This document shows positions 44,039 to 54,419 of a stretch of DNA of 64,000 nucleotides, piece after piece. Under the pieces are notes generated by a model that was not told the DNA's origin, searched no databases, and saw nothing but the letters and a program-made list of their open reading frames with translations. Source of the stretch: an uncultured Succinivibrionaceae bacterium (GTDB taxonomy: Bacteria > Pseudomonadota > Gammaproteobacteria > Enterobacterales > Succinivibrionaceae); the NCBI GenBank assembly GCA_944393045.1, contig CALXYT010000007.1:1-64000 (forward strand). Direction: 5' to 3'. Within the stretch, counting starts at the first letter, position 1, and every line of letters begins with the position of its first letter. The position numbers and the translations under genes were made by a program.

Positions 44039-46497
44039 TTTATTTCCTCGGTATCACCAATACTTTTTAATATAGCCTCAGGTAAAAGAGGACTTACGGC
44101 ATTAAGTAATTTTAAGAGTTTAGTTTTATTTTTACTAAAGGTCTTAGTTTCTTCATCAATAAACATATATTGATGTTTAATAAATGTTTCGCTCATAACC
44201 TTAAAGGTAACTGGATCGTAAAATTCAGGGGAATTATCAGTTATCTCAATTGGTAATTGTTTACTCTTTTGTACGCATAAATCAATAAATTCATTTAAGG
44301 TTATTGTGTTATCTTGGGTAGAGTTCATTACTACAAAGCCTACAATATATCTAACAAGATTAGCATGAATACAATTACTTAAGATAATAAAATCTTCACG
44401 ATCTCTAGTACCAATAGAATAAAGATTATTAACTACCTTTACGTATTCCTCTAGCTGAAAAGCATGTAAATAATCAGCAATTGTTTGGTTAAGTACATCT
44501 TCACGCACTGGGCAAAATAACTCATGGCGCAAAAAATAAAATACATTACGAGTATGTGTCACAATATCCTCAAAACTAATTTTATTATGCACTATGATGA
44601 TAGTAGCAATTAGTGCTGGTAGCGCAAAGAAGTGTAAAATATTATTCCTAAAATATGCTAAATAAATAACTTGCTTAATGGAAGGATTAGCATATTCTTG
44701 GTTATCGATTTTTTCGATATTAAAAGGTTTAAGTTCTAAGGCTTGTTTTAATAGTAAATTACCAGGTAGGTCAGGAATAGAACCTTGCATACCTACAGGA
44801 GTACTTTTTAAGATAAAAATATAAAAGTTAAGTAATCTTGCTAGGTGATTAAGATTTAATTTATGATTAAAACTTGATAATAAGGCAAGAGCACAAAGGT
44901 TTAATCCATTAAGAGATGCTGCGCTATTTAAACGTTTAACAATTTCGTCAGAAAGCATATTTACTGTTTTAAAAAGCCATTGAGGTTTAGCAGTGCCTGT
45001 TGGGTCAATATCATCACGCCAATTAGGAACACAATCACGTAAGAAGGTAGGTAAGCTAATAGGTTCAGCAAAACCAACATAACCACGACCGTAATATTTA
45101 AAACGTTTAAAAATATTAAATAATTGCCAAGCGTTTTCTTTTTCTTTTTTACCTCCTTTTAGTTCATTCATATAAGAACTAACTTCCATAACTTTTTCAT
45201 AGCCAAGATATACAGGCACAAAAGAAATTGGACGATCAATTCCTCGCAGCTGTGTTTGTACTGCCATAGCTACAATACCTGTTCTTGGAGGAAGAGTGCG
45301 TCCTGTTCGCGATCTACCACCTTCAATATAGAACTCAGTACTATAACCTTTCATAAAGAGAGTTGAGAGGTATTCACGAAAAATTGTAGTATAAAGTAAA
45401 TCGCCTTTAAATTTTCGGCGCATATAAAAGGCACCACAGCGAGGTAGAAAGTAATTTATCGGGAAGAAATTAAGATTATTACCAGCCGCAATATGTGGTA
45501 CTACTAGTCCTTCATGAAAGAGCATATACATAAGTAGTAAATAGTCCATATGCGATCTATGACAGGGAATATAGACAATTTCATGACCTGTTCTAATAAG
45601 CTCACGAACTCTTTGTGCACCATGAATCTTAATACCTTGATAAAGTTTATTCCAGATTAGATGCAAGATAGTATCAATACATTTTAAGAGGTGATATGAG
45701 GTATTACTAACAATCTCATTAAGAATGTTATAAGCTTCTTTTTGTACAAGTTTTTCACTTTTATTACTTTCTTGGGCTTGTTTTTTAATAGCATTAACAA
45801 TATTAGGAGAATGTAATAATTCGTCAATTAATTTTTTGCGATTAGGTAATTTTGGTCCAATAAATTCTTTTCTACGGCGCTCAAAATGCGCAGAGGCAGC
45901 ACGAGCAAGAATCTCAACACAAGATTTATTTTGAGGGTGATCAATTAATTTTTTAATAGAAATTGGACCTGAAACAATAGTAAGATTATCAAAACCAAAA
46001 AAGAGTAATCTAAAAAACTTGCGAAATGAACTACGAATAACAGGTCTTGAAGGCTCATCTTCGTGTCCTGGATTACGTGACCAGAGAATAGTAACCGGTA
46101 ATACTTCAATATCAATATTTTCAGAGTGAGCAAGATTTATCCACTGTTTCATCGTTTGTTCATATTCATACCCCTGGTGATTAGTGGAAGAAAAGAACTT
46201 CACTTTCTTTAAGAAGGTAACACGTGGAATTGCTTTATTTTCATAGACAAGTTTAGCAAAAGGGTTAGGTAATCTTTTTTTACGTGTAAGTTTTTCTAAG
46301 GTTAAAATGTCACTTATAGAATTAGATTCAAGAATATAGACCACAGGTGAATCTGGGTTTAATCCAAGGTCTTTATGTGGATCGACAGGGCGAGCATGGC
46401 AACTGGCAAAAATTTTTACCGGCCAATAGCATAAAATTCTTTTTAAAAATAATAACCACATAATTATTTCATTTCCACTTATTTTGCTACGTAACAT
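44035..46497 (-). CDS. plsB: Glycerol-3-phosphate acyltransferase PlsB
   Basis: This 820-residue inner-membrane enzyme acylates glycerol-3-phosphate, the first step of phospholipid synthesis. The catalytic block PCHRSHMDYLLLMYML near residue 315 has the HX4D motif. FYIEGGRSRTGRTLPPRTG near residue 396 is the glycerol-phosphate site. Further blocks include ISFVPVYLGYEKV. The length is near the 807 of E. coli. A start at 46461 (MWLLFLKR) is also possible and would remove 12 residues; neither start has a strong ribosome site. The fliL-like gene overlaps its stop. Confidence 0.94.
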   Translation of the reverse strand: MLRSKISGNEIIMWLLFLKRILCYWPVKIFASCHARPVDPHKDLGLNPDSPVVYILESNSISDILTLEKLTRKKRLPNPFAKLVYENKAIPRVTFLKKVKFFSSTNHQGYEYEQTMKQWINLAHSENIDIEVLPVTILWSRNPGHEDEPSRPVIRSSFRKFFRLLFFGFDNLTIVSGPISIKKLIDHPQNKSCVEILARAASAHFERRRKEFIGPKLPNRKKLIDELLHSPNIVNAIKKQAQESNKSEKLVQKEAYNILNEIVSNTSYHLLKCIDTILHLIWNKLYQGIKIHGAQRVRELIRTGHEIVYIPCHRSHMDYLLLMYMLFHEGLVVPHIAAGNNLNFFPINYFLPRCGAFYMRRKFKGDLLYTTIFREYLSTLFMKGYSTEFYIEGGRSRTGRTLPPRTGIVAMAVQTQLRGIDRPISFVPVYLGYEKVMEVSSYMNELKGGKKEKENAWQLFNIFKRFKYYGRGYVGFAEPISLPTFLRDCVPNWRDDIDPTGTAKPQWLFKTVNMLSDEIVKRLNSAASLNGLNLCALALLSSFNHKLNLNHLARLLNFYIFILKSTPVGMQGSIPDLPGNLLLKQALELKPFNIEKIDNQEYANPSIKQVIYLAYFRNNILHFFALPALIATIIIVHNKISFEDIVTHTRNVFYFLRHELFCPVREDVLNQTIADYLHAFQLEEYVKVVNNLYSIGTRDREDFIILSNCIHANLVRYIVGFVVMNSTQDNTITLNEFIDLCVQKSKQLPIEITDNSPEFYDPVTFKVMSETFIKHQYMFIDEETKTFSKNKTKLLKLLNAVSPLLPEAILKSIGDTEEIK

Positions 46498-46585
46498 TAT
46501 CTATTGTAACAAATATAATAAAAGAGATCGTGATTATTGACCATATCTTAAAATAAATTAAATTAAATGCTGCTTGATAAGAGAA

Positions 46586-46599
46586 TTGATAACGATCTA
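46586..46599 (+). promoter_or_regulatory. FNR-like site with one mismatch before fieF
   Basis: TTGATAACGATCTA differs from TTGAT-N4-ATCAA at one base. It lies 41 bases before the fieF start codon and between divergent plsB and fieF. One mismatch in AT-rich DNA can easily be chance. Confidence 0.25.
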
Positions 46600-46639
46600 G
46601 CTTTTTATGGTAATATATGATCGATTGGGAATTGGGATT

Positions 46640-47548
46640 ATGAATGATAAAGAATTACCAGAGGTTATGCCTCTTGATAGCAATTATGCAAGATTAGTTA
46701 AGTTAGCAACTTTTGCCTCAATAGCAGTAGCTTTTTTATTAATCTTAACTAAGTTCTTAGTGTTAGCCTTAACAGAATCTTCTACCATGTTAGCATCATT
46801 AACAGATTCTGTAATGGATTTATTAGCTTCCTTAATTAACTTTATTGCCATAAGATATGCTATGCAACCTGCTGATAGCGATCATCGTTATGGTCATTTT
46901 AAAGCTGAAAGTTTAGCAAGTCTTGCGCAATGTACCTTTATTTTAGGTTCTTCCTTGTTTTTAATTATGCATGGAGCTAAAAGCATTATTAACCCAAGTC
47001 AATTAGAAAATCTAGATTTTGGTATAATAGTTTCGCTTATTGCATTAGTGGTAACTGCAATTCTTACCTTTTTTCAAGGGTATGTTATTAAAAAAACTAA
47101 AAGTAGTATTATAGAGGCTGATAGGTTACATTATTTAAGTGATATTTTCTTTAATGTAGTAGTATTGCTGTCATTAGTATTATCTAATTATGGAATACTC
47201 CGTGCTGATGGTATTTTCTCTGTAATCTTAGGTTTATATATAGCTTTTGGTGCTTTACGAATCGGTAAAAGAGCATTAAATGAATTATTAGATAAAGAAT
47301 TACCACAAGAGCATATTGATGCGATATTAGCGCTAATAATAAGTACCGATGGGGTATTAGGTATTCATGACTTAAGAACTAGAAGTTCAGGTCCAAAAAT
47401 CTTTATTCAAGGTCATCTTGAGATTTATAAGTTAGCAACTTTAGAAGAAGCTCATCATATTGCTGATAAAGCAGAAGAAACAATATTATCTAAATATCCT
47501 AATGCTGACATAACTTTACATATGGAACCAACTAATAAGGAAAATTAA
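46640..47548 (+). CDS. fieF: Cation diffusion facilitator FieF
   Basis: This 302-residue CDF transporter exports divalent metals such as iron and zinc by proton exchange. It has six membrane helices. The metal site is DSVMDLLAS near residue 51 and DRLHYLSDIFFNV near residue 155 (Asp-x3-His/Asp-x3-Asp types). A cytoplasmic C-terminal domain ends HMEPTN. SDHRYGHFKAESLASLAQ is the family loop. I choose the ATG at 46640, with GGGA near it. cysE starts two bases after its stop. Confidence 0.88.
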   Translation: MNDKELPEVMPLDSNYARLVKLATFASIAVAFLLILTKFLVLALTESSTMLASLTDSVMDLLASLINFIAIRYAMQPADSDHRYGHFKAESLASLAQCTFILGSSLFLIMHGAKSIINPSQLENLDFGIIVSLIALVVTAILTFFQGYVIKKTKSSIIEADRLHYLSDIFFNVVVLLSLVLSNYGILRADGIFSVILGLYIAFGALRIGKRALNELLDKELPQEHIDAILALIISTDGVLGIHDLRTRSSGPKIFIQGHLEIYKLATLEEAHHIADKAEETILSKYPNADITLHMEPTNKEN

Positions 47549-47549
47549 C

Positions 47550-48323
47550 ATGATTGTTAATGACATATGGAATAATTTGCGTACTGAAGCCTTAGAAATG
47601 AAAGAAAGGGAACCTATTTTAGGAACATTCTTTCTGCAAGCTATTTTAAATCAAAAAAGTTTTGCTCATGCATTGAGTTTTCATTTAGCTAATAGACTTA
47701 GTTCCCCTGTTATGCCTGCTATTGTGTTACGTGAAATCTTTATGGAGGCTTTTAATGCCGATAAAGGGATTATTGAATCGGCAGTAATTGATTTGCAGGC
47801 ATTTGTTGAACGAGACCCGGCTGTTACCTCTTATGTCACTCCGTTATTATATTTAAAGGGGTATCAGGCAATAGAATCATATAGAATTGCCCATCAGTTA
47901 TGGTTAGAAGGAAGAAGGGAATTAGCTTATTTCATACAAAATCAAATCTCTGTAACTTTTGGGGTAGATATTCATCCTGCTGCTAAAATTGGTAGTGGTA
48001 TTATGTTTGACCATGCAACAGGGATTGTTATCGGTGAAACTGCTGTTGTTGGTGATAATGTATCAATGCTACATAATGTAACTTTAGGTGGTACAGGTCA
48101 TGAACAGGGGGATCGTCATCCTAAAATTGGTAGTGGCGTTATGATTGGAGCTGGAGCTAGTATTTTAGGTAATATTACAATTGGTAACGGTGCAAAAATT
48201 GGAGCCGGTAGCGTAGTGTTACATAAGGTTGAACCACACACAACAGTTGCAGGAGTTCCTGCAAAGGTAATAGGTGCTTGTAAATGCGCTATGCCATCAG
48301 TTGAAATGGATCAACAGTTATAA
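47550..48323 (+). CDS. cysE: Serine acetyltransferase CysE
   Basis: This 257-residue enzyme makes O-acetylserine for cysteine synthesis. The N-terminal helical domain is followed by a left-handed beta helix of hexapeptide repeats (IGSGIMFDHATGIVIGETAVV near residue 150, given only in part). The catalytic Asp-His pair is in FDHATG and LGGTGH. The C-terminus is shorter and less acidic than that of E. coli CysE, but GVPAKVIG is present. It begins two bases after fieF. Confidence 0.93.
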   Translation: MIVNDIWNNLRTEALEMKEREPILGTFFLQAILNQKSFAHALSFHLANRLSSPVMPAIVLREIFMEAFNADKGIIESAVIDLQAFVERDPAVTSYVTPLLYLKGYQAIESYRIAHQLWLEGRRELAYFIQNQISVTFGVDIHPAAKIGSGIMFDHATGIVIGETAVVGDNVSMLHNVTLGGTGHEQGDRHPKIGSGVMIGAGASILGNITIGNGAKIGAGSVVLHKVEPHTTVAGVPAKVIGACKCAMPSVEMDQQL

Positions 48324-48407
48324 AAACTTAACGTAATCATATTCAAGATTGTACAATACATATGCTAAGATGTGGAATAGAACTAAACACCTTTTAAGGA
48401 GAATTTT

Positions 48408-48902
48408 ATGGTAGTTGATACTTCTAGAATATGCGATGCATACTTTGACCTTGTTGATGTTATGGATCCCATTTTAAAACATTACACTCCAAGTAATAAC
48501 TTTTTTGGTAAAGTAGTAACAGTTAAATGCTTTGAGCAAAAGGGATTAATCATTGATGTATTACGTGAAGTAGGGGAAGGTAGGGTCTTGGTAATCGATG
48601 CAGGTGGATCACTTCGCTCAGCTGTTGTTGATGAAGAAACTGTAGCATTAGCTCAGCAAAATGGTTGGGAGGCAATAGTAGTATATGGAGCAATTAGAGA
48701 TGTTGCTAGATTACAAAAATATGATATTCCTGTTATGGCCTTAGGTTCTATTCCTGTATTAGCAGAAGATGAGCATGAAGGTGCCATTGAGGTACCAGTG
48801 CATTTTGCAGGGGTAAGTATTTACTCAGATGATTATCTTTATGCTGATAGTACAGGTACTTTAATAGCTTCAGAGCAGCTTGATTTAGGTATTTTGGAAT
48901 AA
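48408..48902 (+). CDS. rraA: Ribonuclease E activity regulator RraA
   Basis: This 164-residue trimeric protein binds RNase E and inhibits it. VLVIDAGGSLRSAVVD near residue 63 and WEAIVVYGAIRDVA near residue 86 are family signatures, with the GA-RD motif. The length is close to the 161 of E. coli. It has its own ribosome site AAGGAG. The next gene, convergent, is the zapB candidate; rraA and zapB are also neighbours in E. coli. Confidence 0.93.
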   Translation: MVVDTSRICDAYFDLVDVMDPILKHYTPSNNFFGKVVTVKCFEQKGLIIDVLREVGEGRVLVIDAGGSLRSAVVDEETVALAQQNGWEAIVVYGAIRDVARLQKYDIPVMALGSIPVLAEDEHEGAIEVPVHFAGVSIYSDDYLYADSTGTLIASEQLDLGILE

Positions 48903-48982
48903 AAGATAGATAACACTTTGGTGTATAATACTTTATTATGATTTTATATAATAAAATAACTGCATGGTAAAACAAGTATATA

Positions 48983-49213
48983 TTAAAATTTGTTTATTAT
49001 AATCTTCGCTCTTTCTTGAAAGTTCTTATACTTTGTTTCAAGTAGCTCGATATTATTTCTTAATTGGCGATTTTCTTCTTGTATTTTAGCAAGAGTATCT
49101 TTTAAATTGGTAATTTCTTCTTTTAGTGCTGAGTTTTCAGATTGATAACTCTGGCATTTATTGAGCACAACTTGTGTGTTATCAAGAAAGTTTTGTAATT
49201 CATCAATCGTCAT
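48983..49213 (-). CDS. zapB: ZapB-like cell division coiled-coil protein
   Basis: This 76-residue protein is one continuous coiled coil: heptads run from TIDELQNFL to the C-terminus, with ENSALKEEI and EENRQLRNNIE. It has no signal peptide. The length and form match ZapB (81 residues in E. coli), which joins ZapA and MatP at the FtsZ ring. Direct sequence identity is low, as in all short coiled coils. The position next to rraA and ftsN is the main support. Confidence 0.6.
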   Translation of the reverse strand: MTIDELQNFLDNTQVVLNKCQSYQSENSALKEEITNLKDTLAKIQEENRQLRNNIELLETKYKNFQERAKIIINKF

Positions 49214-49307
49214 AACTACTCCTTAATAATTTTTTCAATTGTAATAGAATATTACAACTACGATATGACAAAAATTAAAAAAGGAGAGGTTATTCAAAAT
49301 AATATTA

Positions 49308-50099
49308 CTATTGAATCTTACAAACCTTAGCAAGTTTGGAGTTAATAATTTCCGCCCGTGAGGCCTGAGCGTCTTTAAGAGTGTTATATGGTCCAATAGA
49401 AATGGTATAGACGTAACCGCCACCCATATTTTTTGAAATGATTTTTGATTCCTTTCCTAAAAAAGCTAGTTTAGCTTTTTGGGCTTCAGCTTCTTTTACG
49501 GTGCGATAATTTTGGTGTTCGCAAAAAATATACTTTTTCCCTTTTTCAAGTTTAGAGGTAGTAAGTACTTGGGAGTTAGTATTTTTATTAAGTCTTGCTA
49601 AACGTCTTTCTTCACGTAATCTTTTTTGCTCAGCAATTTTTCGCTGTTTTTCAGCAAGAGCTTCTTGGGCTTTTTTACGCTTTAGGGCTAATTCTTTACG
49701 ATATGCCTTTTCTTTGGCTAATTTCTCCGCTTCATAATTACGTGTAACCTTGACACCTGAACCAGAGTCAACCTCTTCATTCTCTAAGATTTCAGCGTAA
49801 TTATAGGTAGTATTATTAATTTTACTGCGAGGAGTAGTTTCTTTTTTAGGTTTACTTACTTTCTTATGTTCTTCTTTAGCGACTTGAGTATTATCAGTAT
49901 CAACTTGTGATAAAGTAAATATTGAAAAAGCTCCTGATATTAAGACAAGTATAGCAGCACCGAGCATAAAAAACTCAGTGCTTTTAAAAAAACTTTTTTT
50001 AGAAGCTGCAGATTTTTTACTTGTTGATTTTGATCTGCTCGTCGCAGTCCTTGTAGTGCGTCGACGAGTAGTTGTTGGTCGAGGAGGTTGTGTAACCAT
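49308..50099 (-). CDS. ftsN: SPOR-domain cell division protein, FtsN-like
   Basis: This 263-residue bitopic protein has a basic N-terminus with TTRRRTTR, one membrane helix (about residues 46-66), and a long Lys/Glu-rich coiled region (residues 120-180). The C-terminal SPOR domain is about residues 187-262 (ENQNYRT-like start, IISKNMGGGYVYTISIGPY). This is FtsN, which binds denuded peptidoglycan and activates septal synthesis. Its stop end lies after zapB and its start touches argS. ftsN, priA and rpmE are also neighbours in E. coli. Confidence 0.85.
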   Translation of the reverse strand: MVTQPPRPTTTRRRTTRTATSRSKSTSKKSAASKKSFFKSTEFFMLGAAILVLISGAFSIFTLSQVDTDNTQVAKEEHKKVSKPKKETTPRSKINNTTYNYAEILENEEVDSGSGVKVTRNYEAEKLAKEKAYRKELALKRKKAQEALAEKQRKIAEQKRLREERRLARLNKNTNSQVLTTSKLEKGKKYIFCEHQNYRTVKEAEAQKAKLAFLGKESKIISKNMGGGYVYTISIGPYNTLKDAQASRAEIINSKLAKVCKIQ

Positions 50100-51844
50100 T
50101 ACATCCTATCCAATACATTAATACCTAAAAGTGATAAACCCTGTTTTAGCACATCTCTTGTTGCTTTACAGAGAGATAATCTACTTGCCTTGGTGCTACT
50201 TTCTACCTCAGGCTTATTGATTGGACAAGCCTCATAAAAGCGCATAAATAAGGTAGCAAGCTCATAAAGGTAAGCACAAAGTAAATGTGGCATTGCCTTT
50301 TGGGCAACAGCATTTATCACCTCATTAAATTTTAAGAGCTTTTGCGCTAACTCTTCTTCTTGCTCATTAGTAATTACAATATTGCCAGGCTCGGTATCGG
50401 CTTTTCTAAAGATAGCCTGAATTCTGCTATACGCATATTGTAAATATGGAGAGGTATTACCTTCAAAGGTTAGCATATTATCCCAATCAAAAATGTAATC
50501 AGTAGTACGATTCTTAGAGAGATCAGCATATTTAACTGCGCCCATAGCAATAGTAGTGATGACATTTTCTTTTTCATCATCAGGGATGTCAGAATTGCGT
50601 TCTTCTAATAGTTTACGAGAGCGAGCTTCTGCTTCATTTAATAATTCTTTAAGTTTTACAGTACCACCTGAACGAGTCTTAAATGGTTTACCATCTTTAC
50701 CAAGCATCATACCAAAAGCCCCATGTTCAAGGGAAACATCTTGAGGAACATAACCTGCTAATCGAGCAATTTCCCATGCCATAAGTAGATGTTCATGTTG
50801 GCGAGAATCCGCAAAACAAATCATTCTGTTCATCCCAAAGTGTTCACATCTATACTTGGTACATGCAATATCGGTAGTGGTATAAAGAAAACCACCATCT
50901 TTTTTCTGCACAATAACACCACGAGGATTGCCATCTTTATCGGTGAAGCTATTTAAATAAACAACCATAGCTCCATCATCTTTTACAGCTAAGCCTTTAT
51001 TAGTTAAATCTTCTACTAAAGGTTTAAGCATTGGGTTATAAAGGCTTTCCCCCATGATATCTTTTTCGGTTAAGGAAATATTTAATCTACGGTAAATTTC
51101 CTGATTTTGATCCATGGTGATTTTTACTAGTTTTTTCCACATGCTTAAGCAATATTCATCACCACTTTGAAGTTTTACTACATAAAAACGTGCTTTTTCT
51201 GCAAACTGAGGATCTTCATCGTAACATACTTTAGCTTCACGATAGAAAGCTTCTAAGTCGCTTAATTCTAAAGCATTAGCATGTTCATTTTCTTTTTTCT
51301 CAAGGTAAGCGATAAGCATACCAAACTGAGTACCCCAATCGCCGATGTGGTTAGCTCGAATTACTTTATTACCTAAAAACTCTAAAATACGTACTATAGC
51401 ATCACCTATTACGGTAGAGCGAATATGATGCACTGCCATTTCTTTAGCAACATTTGGGGAGGAGTAGTCAATTACAATAGTTTGAGGATTGGAAGTAAGT
51501 GCTACACCTAAGCGAGGATCATTACATAGTTCATTAATTTGTTTAGCTAAAAAGTCTTTACGTACAAAGAAATTAATGAACCCAGGTCCTGCAATTTCAG
51601 TATTGGCAATACGGTCATCTTGTGCAAGTCGTTCAATGATTAAATTAGCAATTTCCTGAGGCTTTTTCTTCATAGGTTTTGCTAAGAGCATAGCTAAATT
51701 AGTAGCAAAATCACCATGAGCTTTATCTTTAGTATTTTCAACTATAATTCTAACATTGACCTCATGGTCAAGTAGTCCTTCATTTTTAAATTGGGTAACA
51801 ATATTGGCTAATTCTTCTTGAATACTTGCTTTCATAATGCTCAT
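50099..51844 (-). CDS. argS: Arginyl-tRNA synthetase ArgS
   Basis: This 581-residue class I synthetase charges tRNA-Arg. The HIGH-like motif is [16 protein letters not shown] near residue 128, with the arginyl form HHIRS. The KMSKS loop is replaced by [10 protein letters not shown] near residue 376, as in most ArgS proteins. The C-terminal DALR anticodon-binding domain starts near residue 460. The length equals that of E. coli ArgS (577). It overlaps ftsN by one base. Four codons before the second Met (MKASIQ) make the exact start uncertain. Confidence 0.95.
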   Translation of the reverse strand: MSIMKASIQEELANIVTQFKNEGLLDHEVNVRIIVENTKDKAHGDFATNLAMLLAKPMKKKPQEIANLIIERLAQDDRIANTEIAGPGFINFFVRKDFLAKQINELCNDPRLGVALTSNPQTIVIDYSSPNVAKEMAVHHIRSTVIGDAIVRILEFLGNKVIRANHIGDWGTQFGMLIAYLEKKENEHANALELSDLEAFYREAKVCYDEDPQFAEKARFYVVKLQSGDEYCLSMWKKLVKITMDQNQEIYRRLNISLTEKDIMGESLYNPMLKPLVEDLTNKGLAVKDDGAMVVYLNSFTDKDGNPRGVIVQKKDGGFLYTTTDIACTKYRCEHFGMNRMICFADSRQHEHLLMAWEIARLAGYVPQDVSLEHGAFGMMLGKDGKPFKTRSGGTVKLKELLNEAEARSRKLLEERNSDIPDDEKENVITTIAMGAVKYADLSKNRTTDYIFDWDNMLTFEGNTSPYLQYAYSRIQAIFRKADTEPGNIVITNEQEEELAQKLLKFNEVINAVAQKAMPHLLCAYLYELATLFMRFYEACPINKPEVESSTKASRLSLCKATRDVLKQGLSLLGINVLDRM

Positions 51845-51924
51845 TTTCCTAGATAAATTTTGTTGAATTTTACCTTGTTAGATAAAATTTTTCCACTAGT
51901 AAAGTGATTTTTATCATCTTTAAC

Positions 51925-52797
51925 TTAAAAGTAATCAATAGCAGTCAGCTTCTTTAGTAAAAAAGGAAGCACGTTATACTCTGGCTTAAAAAATTTAAGA
52001 GTATCGGTTCCTACGGCTGGTAATTTATGCTGATAAGCTAATTTTTCAAGATAAGTTATCCCAACTATGCTTTCAAAAGAGGATGATAGTATAACGTTAG
52101 AAGGAGTGGTAATTAACCCTTTAATGGTGGGTTTATGGATTATAGCATAAGGTTTTGTGACCTTTTTAGATTTTGTAAAAGTTGTTGGTTTTAATTCATC
52201 AATGGCAATGGCAACATCAAGGTTTATGGCATCAGCAAAATTATCACAAGGATCCTCAAAGTAAAGTAAATTTCTACAAGCTTTACTATAAACTTTGGCA
52301 TCTTTATAAGATAAAGTCCTATTAGCATCAAGGATTAGGGTTAAATTAGGATTTAAGGAAAGTTTAGTAAGTAAGTTTAGTTCCTCATTTATATCATATA
52401 ACCCAACTTTTATTTTATAAGTCCCATGAGCACTAGAGATTTTTTGGTAAACCTCCAAAGGAGAGCCTAAAACAAATTTATACGGTGTTAAACGTTTTTG
52501 GCAAGTTATGATATTAGTTAATTGGTAGTATCCAAAAGATAGTGCTGGGGAAATTTTACATAACTTTTGGGCGGTAATACTATCAAACTCGGAAAGTTTA
52601 CCTTCCACTAATTTAGTAAATAAAGGCAATAACTTAATAATATCAGCAATAGATTCTAATGAAAAATTAGGCAGTGGAGAAATATCTGCGAAAGTATCTT
52701 TACTTTCACAGATTAGACCTCTTTTTACACTTAAAATCCCTCCTTTAAGCTTAATAGGCTTAATTAAGGGAATTTCATATTGATATAATTTAAGCAT
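51925..52797 (-). CDS. menC: o-Succinylbenzoate synthase MenC
   Basis: This 290-residue enolase-superfamily enzyme dehydrates SHCHC to o-succinylbenzoate in menaquinone synthesis. The catalytic lysine lies in YKIKVGLYD near residue 120. The metal ligands are in LILDANR, YFEDPCD and AIDELKP. The second lysine is in IIHKPTIKG near residue 212. It is shorter than E. coli MenC (320) but has the full residue set. It lies 15 bases after menB and is the last gene of a menH-menB-menC unit. Confidence 0.85.
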   Translation of the reverse strand: MLKLYQYEIPLIKPIKLKGGILSVKRGLICESKDTFADISPLPNFSLESIADIIKLLPLFTKLVEGKLSEFDSITAQKLCKISPALSFGYYQLTNIITCQKRLTPYKFVLGSPLEVYQKISSAHGTYKIKVGLYDINEELNLLTKLSLNPNLTLILDANRTLSYKDAKVYSKACRNLLYFEDPCDNFADAINLDVAIAIDELKPTTFTKSKKVTKPYAIIHKPTIKGLITTPSNVILSSSFESIVGITYLEKLAYQHKLPAVGTDTLKFFKPEYNVLPFLLKKLTAIDYF

Positions 52798-52812
52798 TAT
52801 CTGTAAAAAGAC

Positions 52813-53667
52813 TTAAGGATTACGTGGGAATTTTGAGAAATCAGGTTTTCTTTTCTCTAAAAATGCATTACGTCCTTCTTGACCTTCTTTGGTCATATAA
52901 AAGAGCATTGTGGCATTGCCTGCAAGTTCTTGCAGACCTGTTTGCCCATCGCAATCAGCATTAAGAGCTGATTTTAAACATCTTAAGGCAATAGGGCTTT
53001 GGCAGAGCATTTCACGGCACCAAGCAACAGTTTCTTTTTCAAGATCCTTTAATGGAACAACTGTATTTACCAGGCCCATATCTAAAGCTTCCTGGGCATT
53101 GTATTGACGGCATAAGAACCAAATTTCCCTTGCTTTCTTTTGCCCTACAATTCTGGCCATATATGAGGCTCCAAATCCACCATCAAAAGATCCTACTTTT
53201 GGACCTGTTTGACCAAAGATAGCATTATCAGCACAAATTGTTAAGTCGCACACTAGATGAAGAACATGTCCTCCTCCAATAGCATAACCTGCAACCATAG
53301 CAACTACTGGCTTTGGGCAAGTACGAATTTGACGCTGTAAATCTAAAACATTAAGGTGATGCACACCACTATCATCTTTATACCCTCCATAATCACCTCG
53401 AATTTTTTGGTCACCTCCTGAGCAAAATGCTAAATCACCAGCTCCAGTAAAGATGATAACCCCGATATTTGCATCAAAACGAGCATCACTAAGAGCCTGC
53501 TCCATTTCAATTACTGTTTGTGGTCGAAAAGCATTGCGAACCTGAGGGCGATTGATAGTGATTTTAGCGATGCCATCAGCTGATTTATGATAAAGAATAT
53601 CAGTAAAATTCTTAGAATGATCATGCCAAATTACTGGCTTATATAAGGTTGGATCGTTCTTTTTCAT
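52813..53667 (-). CDS. menB: 1,4-dihydroxy-2-naphthoyl-CoA synthase MenB
   Basis: This 284-residue crotonase-family enzyme closes the naphthoquinone ring in menaquinone synthesis. [15 protein letters not shown] near residue 83 is the MenB signature. [17 protein letters not shown] near residue 125 gives the oxyanion hole, and [19 protein letters not shown] near residue 155 has the bicarbonate-site residues in the MenB form. The length equals that of E. coli MenB (285). It sits between menC and menH, the enteric order. Confidence 0.95.
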   Translation of the reverse strand: MKKNDPTLYKPVIWHDHSKNFTDILYHKSADGIAKITINRPQVRNAFRPQTVIEMEQALSDARFDANIGVIIFTGAGDLAFCSGGDQKIRGDYGGYKDDSGVHHLNVLDLQRQIRTCPKPVVAMVAGYAIGGGHVLHLVCDLTICADNAIFGQTGPKVGSFDGGFGASYMARIVGQKKAREIWFLCRQYNAQEALDMGLVNTVVPLKDLEKETVAWCREMLCQSPIALRCLKSALNADCDGQTGLQELAGNATMLFYMTKEGQEGRNAFLEKRKPDFSKFPRNP

Positions 53668-53683
53668 GTAGGCTCCATTAAGT

Positions 53684-54406
53684 TTATGCGATAAATTTTG
53701 ATATTATATTACATATATCACTTGAATTTGTAAGATGACAATTATGAGAGGCTCCTGCAATTTCTTGTACGCTGATTTGTGGATTATGGTAAGAGGTAAT
53801 TTTTGTAGCAATTTTCTTAAATTTTTCATCTTCGCTACCATAAAGATATAAAGTAGGGATAGTTATTTTTTTAAGTCCTTCACCTAAAAAAGGCATTTTT
53901 GCTAGGGAGAGATTTTCTAATACTTGGGCAATGCGTTTTGGATTATTTTTAGAACGCTTTTTAATTAACAGTTCTTTATCTTCATCACTTAATTTATTAA
54001 AAATAGGTTGGTTATACCAATCTTTTAATACTTTGGTAATATCTTCTTCTTTAAAGCGCTTACTCCATAAGAGATCTTGAGCTAAACGTTCTTTTTTTTG
54101 TAAAGCATCAGCTAAACCGATATTTACGCTTTCGAGAATAAGTGTTTGAGGCTTCTTTTTAGTGTTAAGAGCATAATTGAGCGCAATTCTGCCCCCCAGT
54201 GAGTAGCCATAAAGAATATAATCTTTTACTTTTAGTCCTGCAAGTTCTTCAGTCAGCCAATCATTAGCAGTAGTAAAGTCTACATTGGCATCAGAACAAC
54301 CATGTCCAGGTAGGGTAATCATGTCAGTTTTAAATGGTAATCTAAAGGCAAGCGACATAAAATCTTGTGGTGTTCCTAAAAATCCATGTAAAAATACAAT
54401 ATGCAT
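53684..54406 (-). CDS. menH: MenH, SHCHC synthase (alpha/beta hydrolase)
   Basis: This alpha/beta hydrolase of about 240 residues eliminates pyruvate from SEPHCHC to give SHCHC in menaquinone synthesis. It has [13 protein letters not shown] at the start, the nucleophile in [12 protein letters not shown] near residue 82, aspartate in YGSEDEKF and histidine in GASHNCHL. I start at the ATG ending at 54406; upstream codons have no ribosome site. The length and the menB neighbour fit MenH. menD, menF and menE are not in this window. Confidence 0.88.
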   Translation of the reverse strand: MHIVFLHGFLGTPQDFMSLAFRLPFKTDMITLPGHGCSDANVDFTTANDWLTEELAGLKVKDYILYGYSLGGRIALNYALNTKKKPQTLILESVNIGLADALQKKERLAQDLLWSKRFKEEDITKVLKDWYNQPIFNKLSDEDKELLIKKRSKNNPKRIAQVLENLSLAKMPFLGEGLKKITIPTLYLYGSEDEKFKKIATKITSYHNPQISVQEIAGASHNCHLTNSSDICNIISKFIA

Positions 54407-54419
54407 ATAAGTACTTTCC

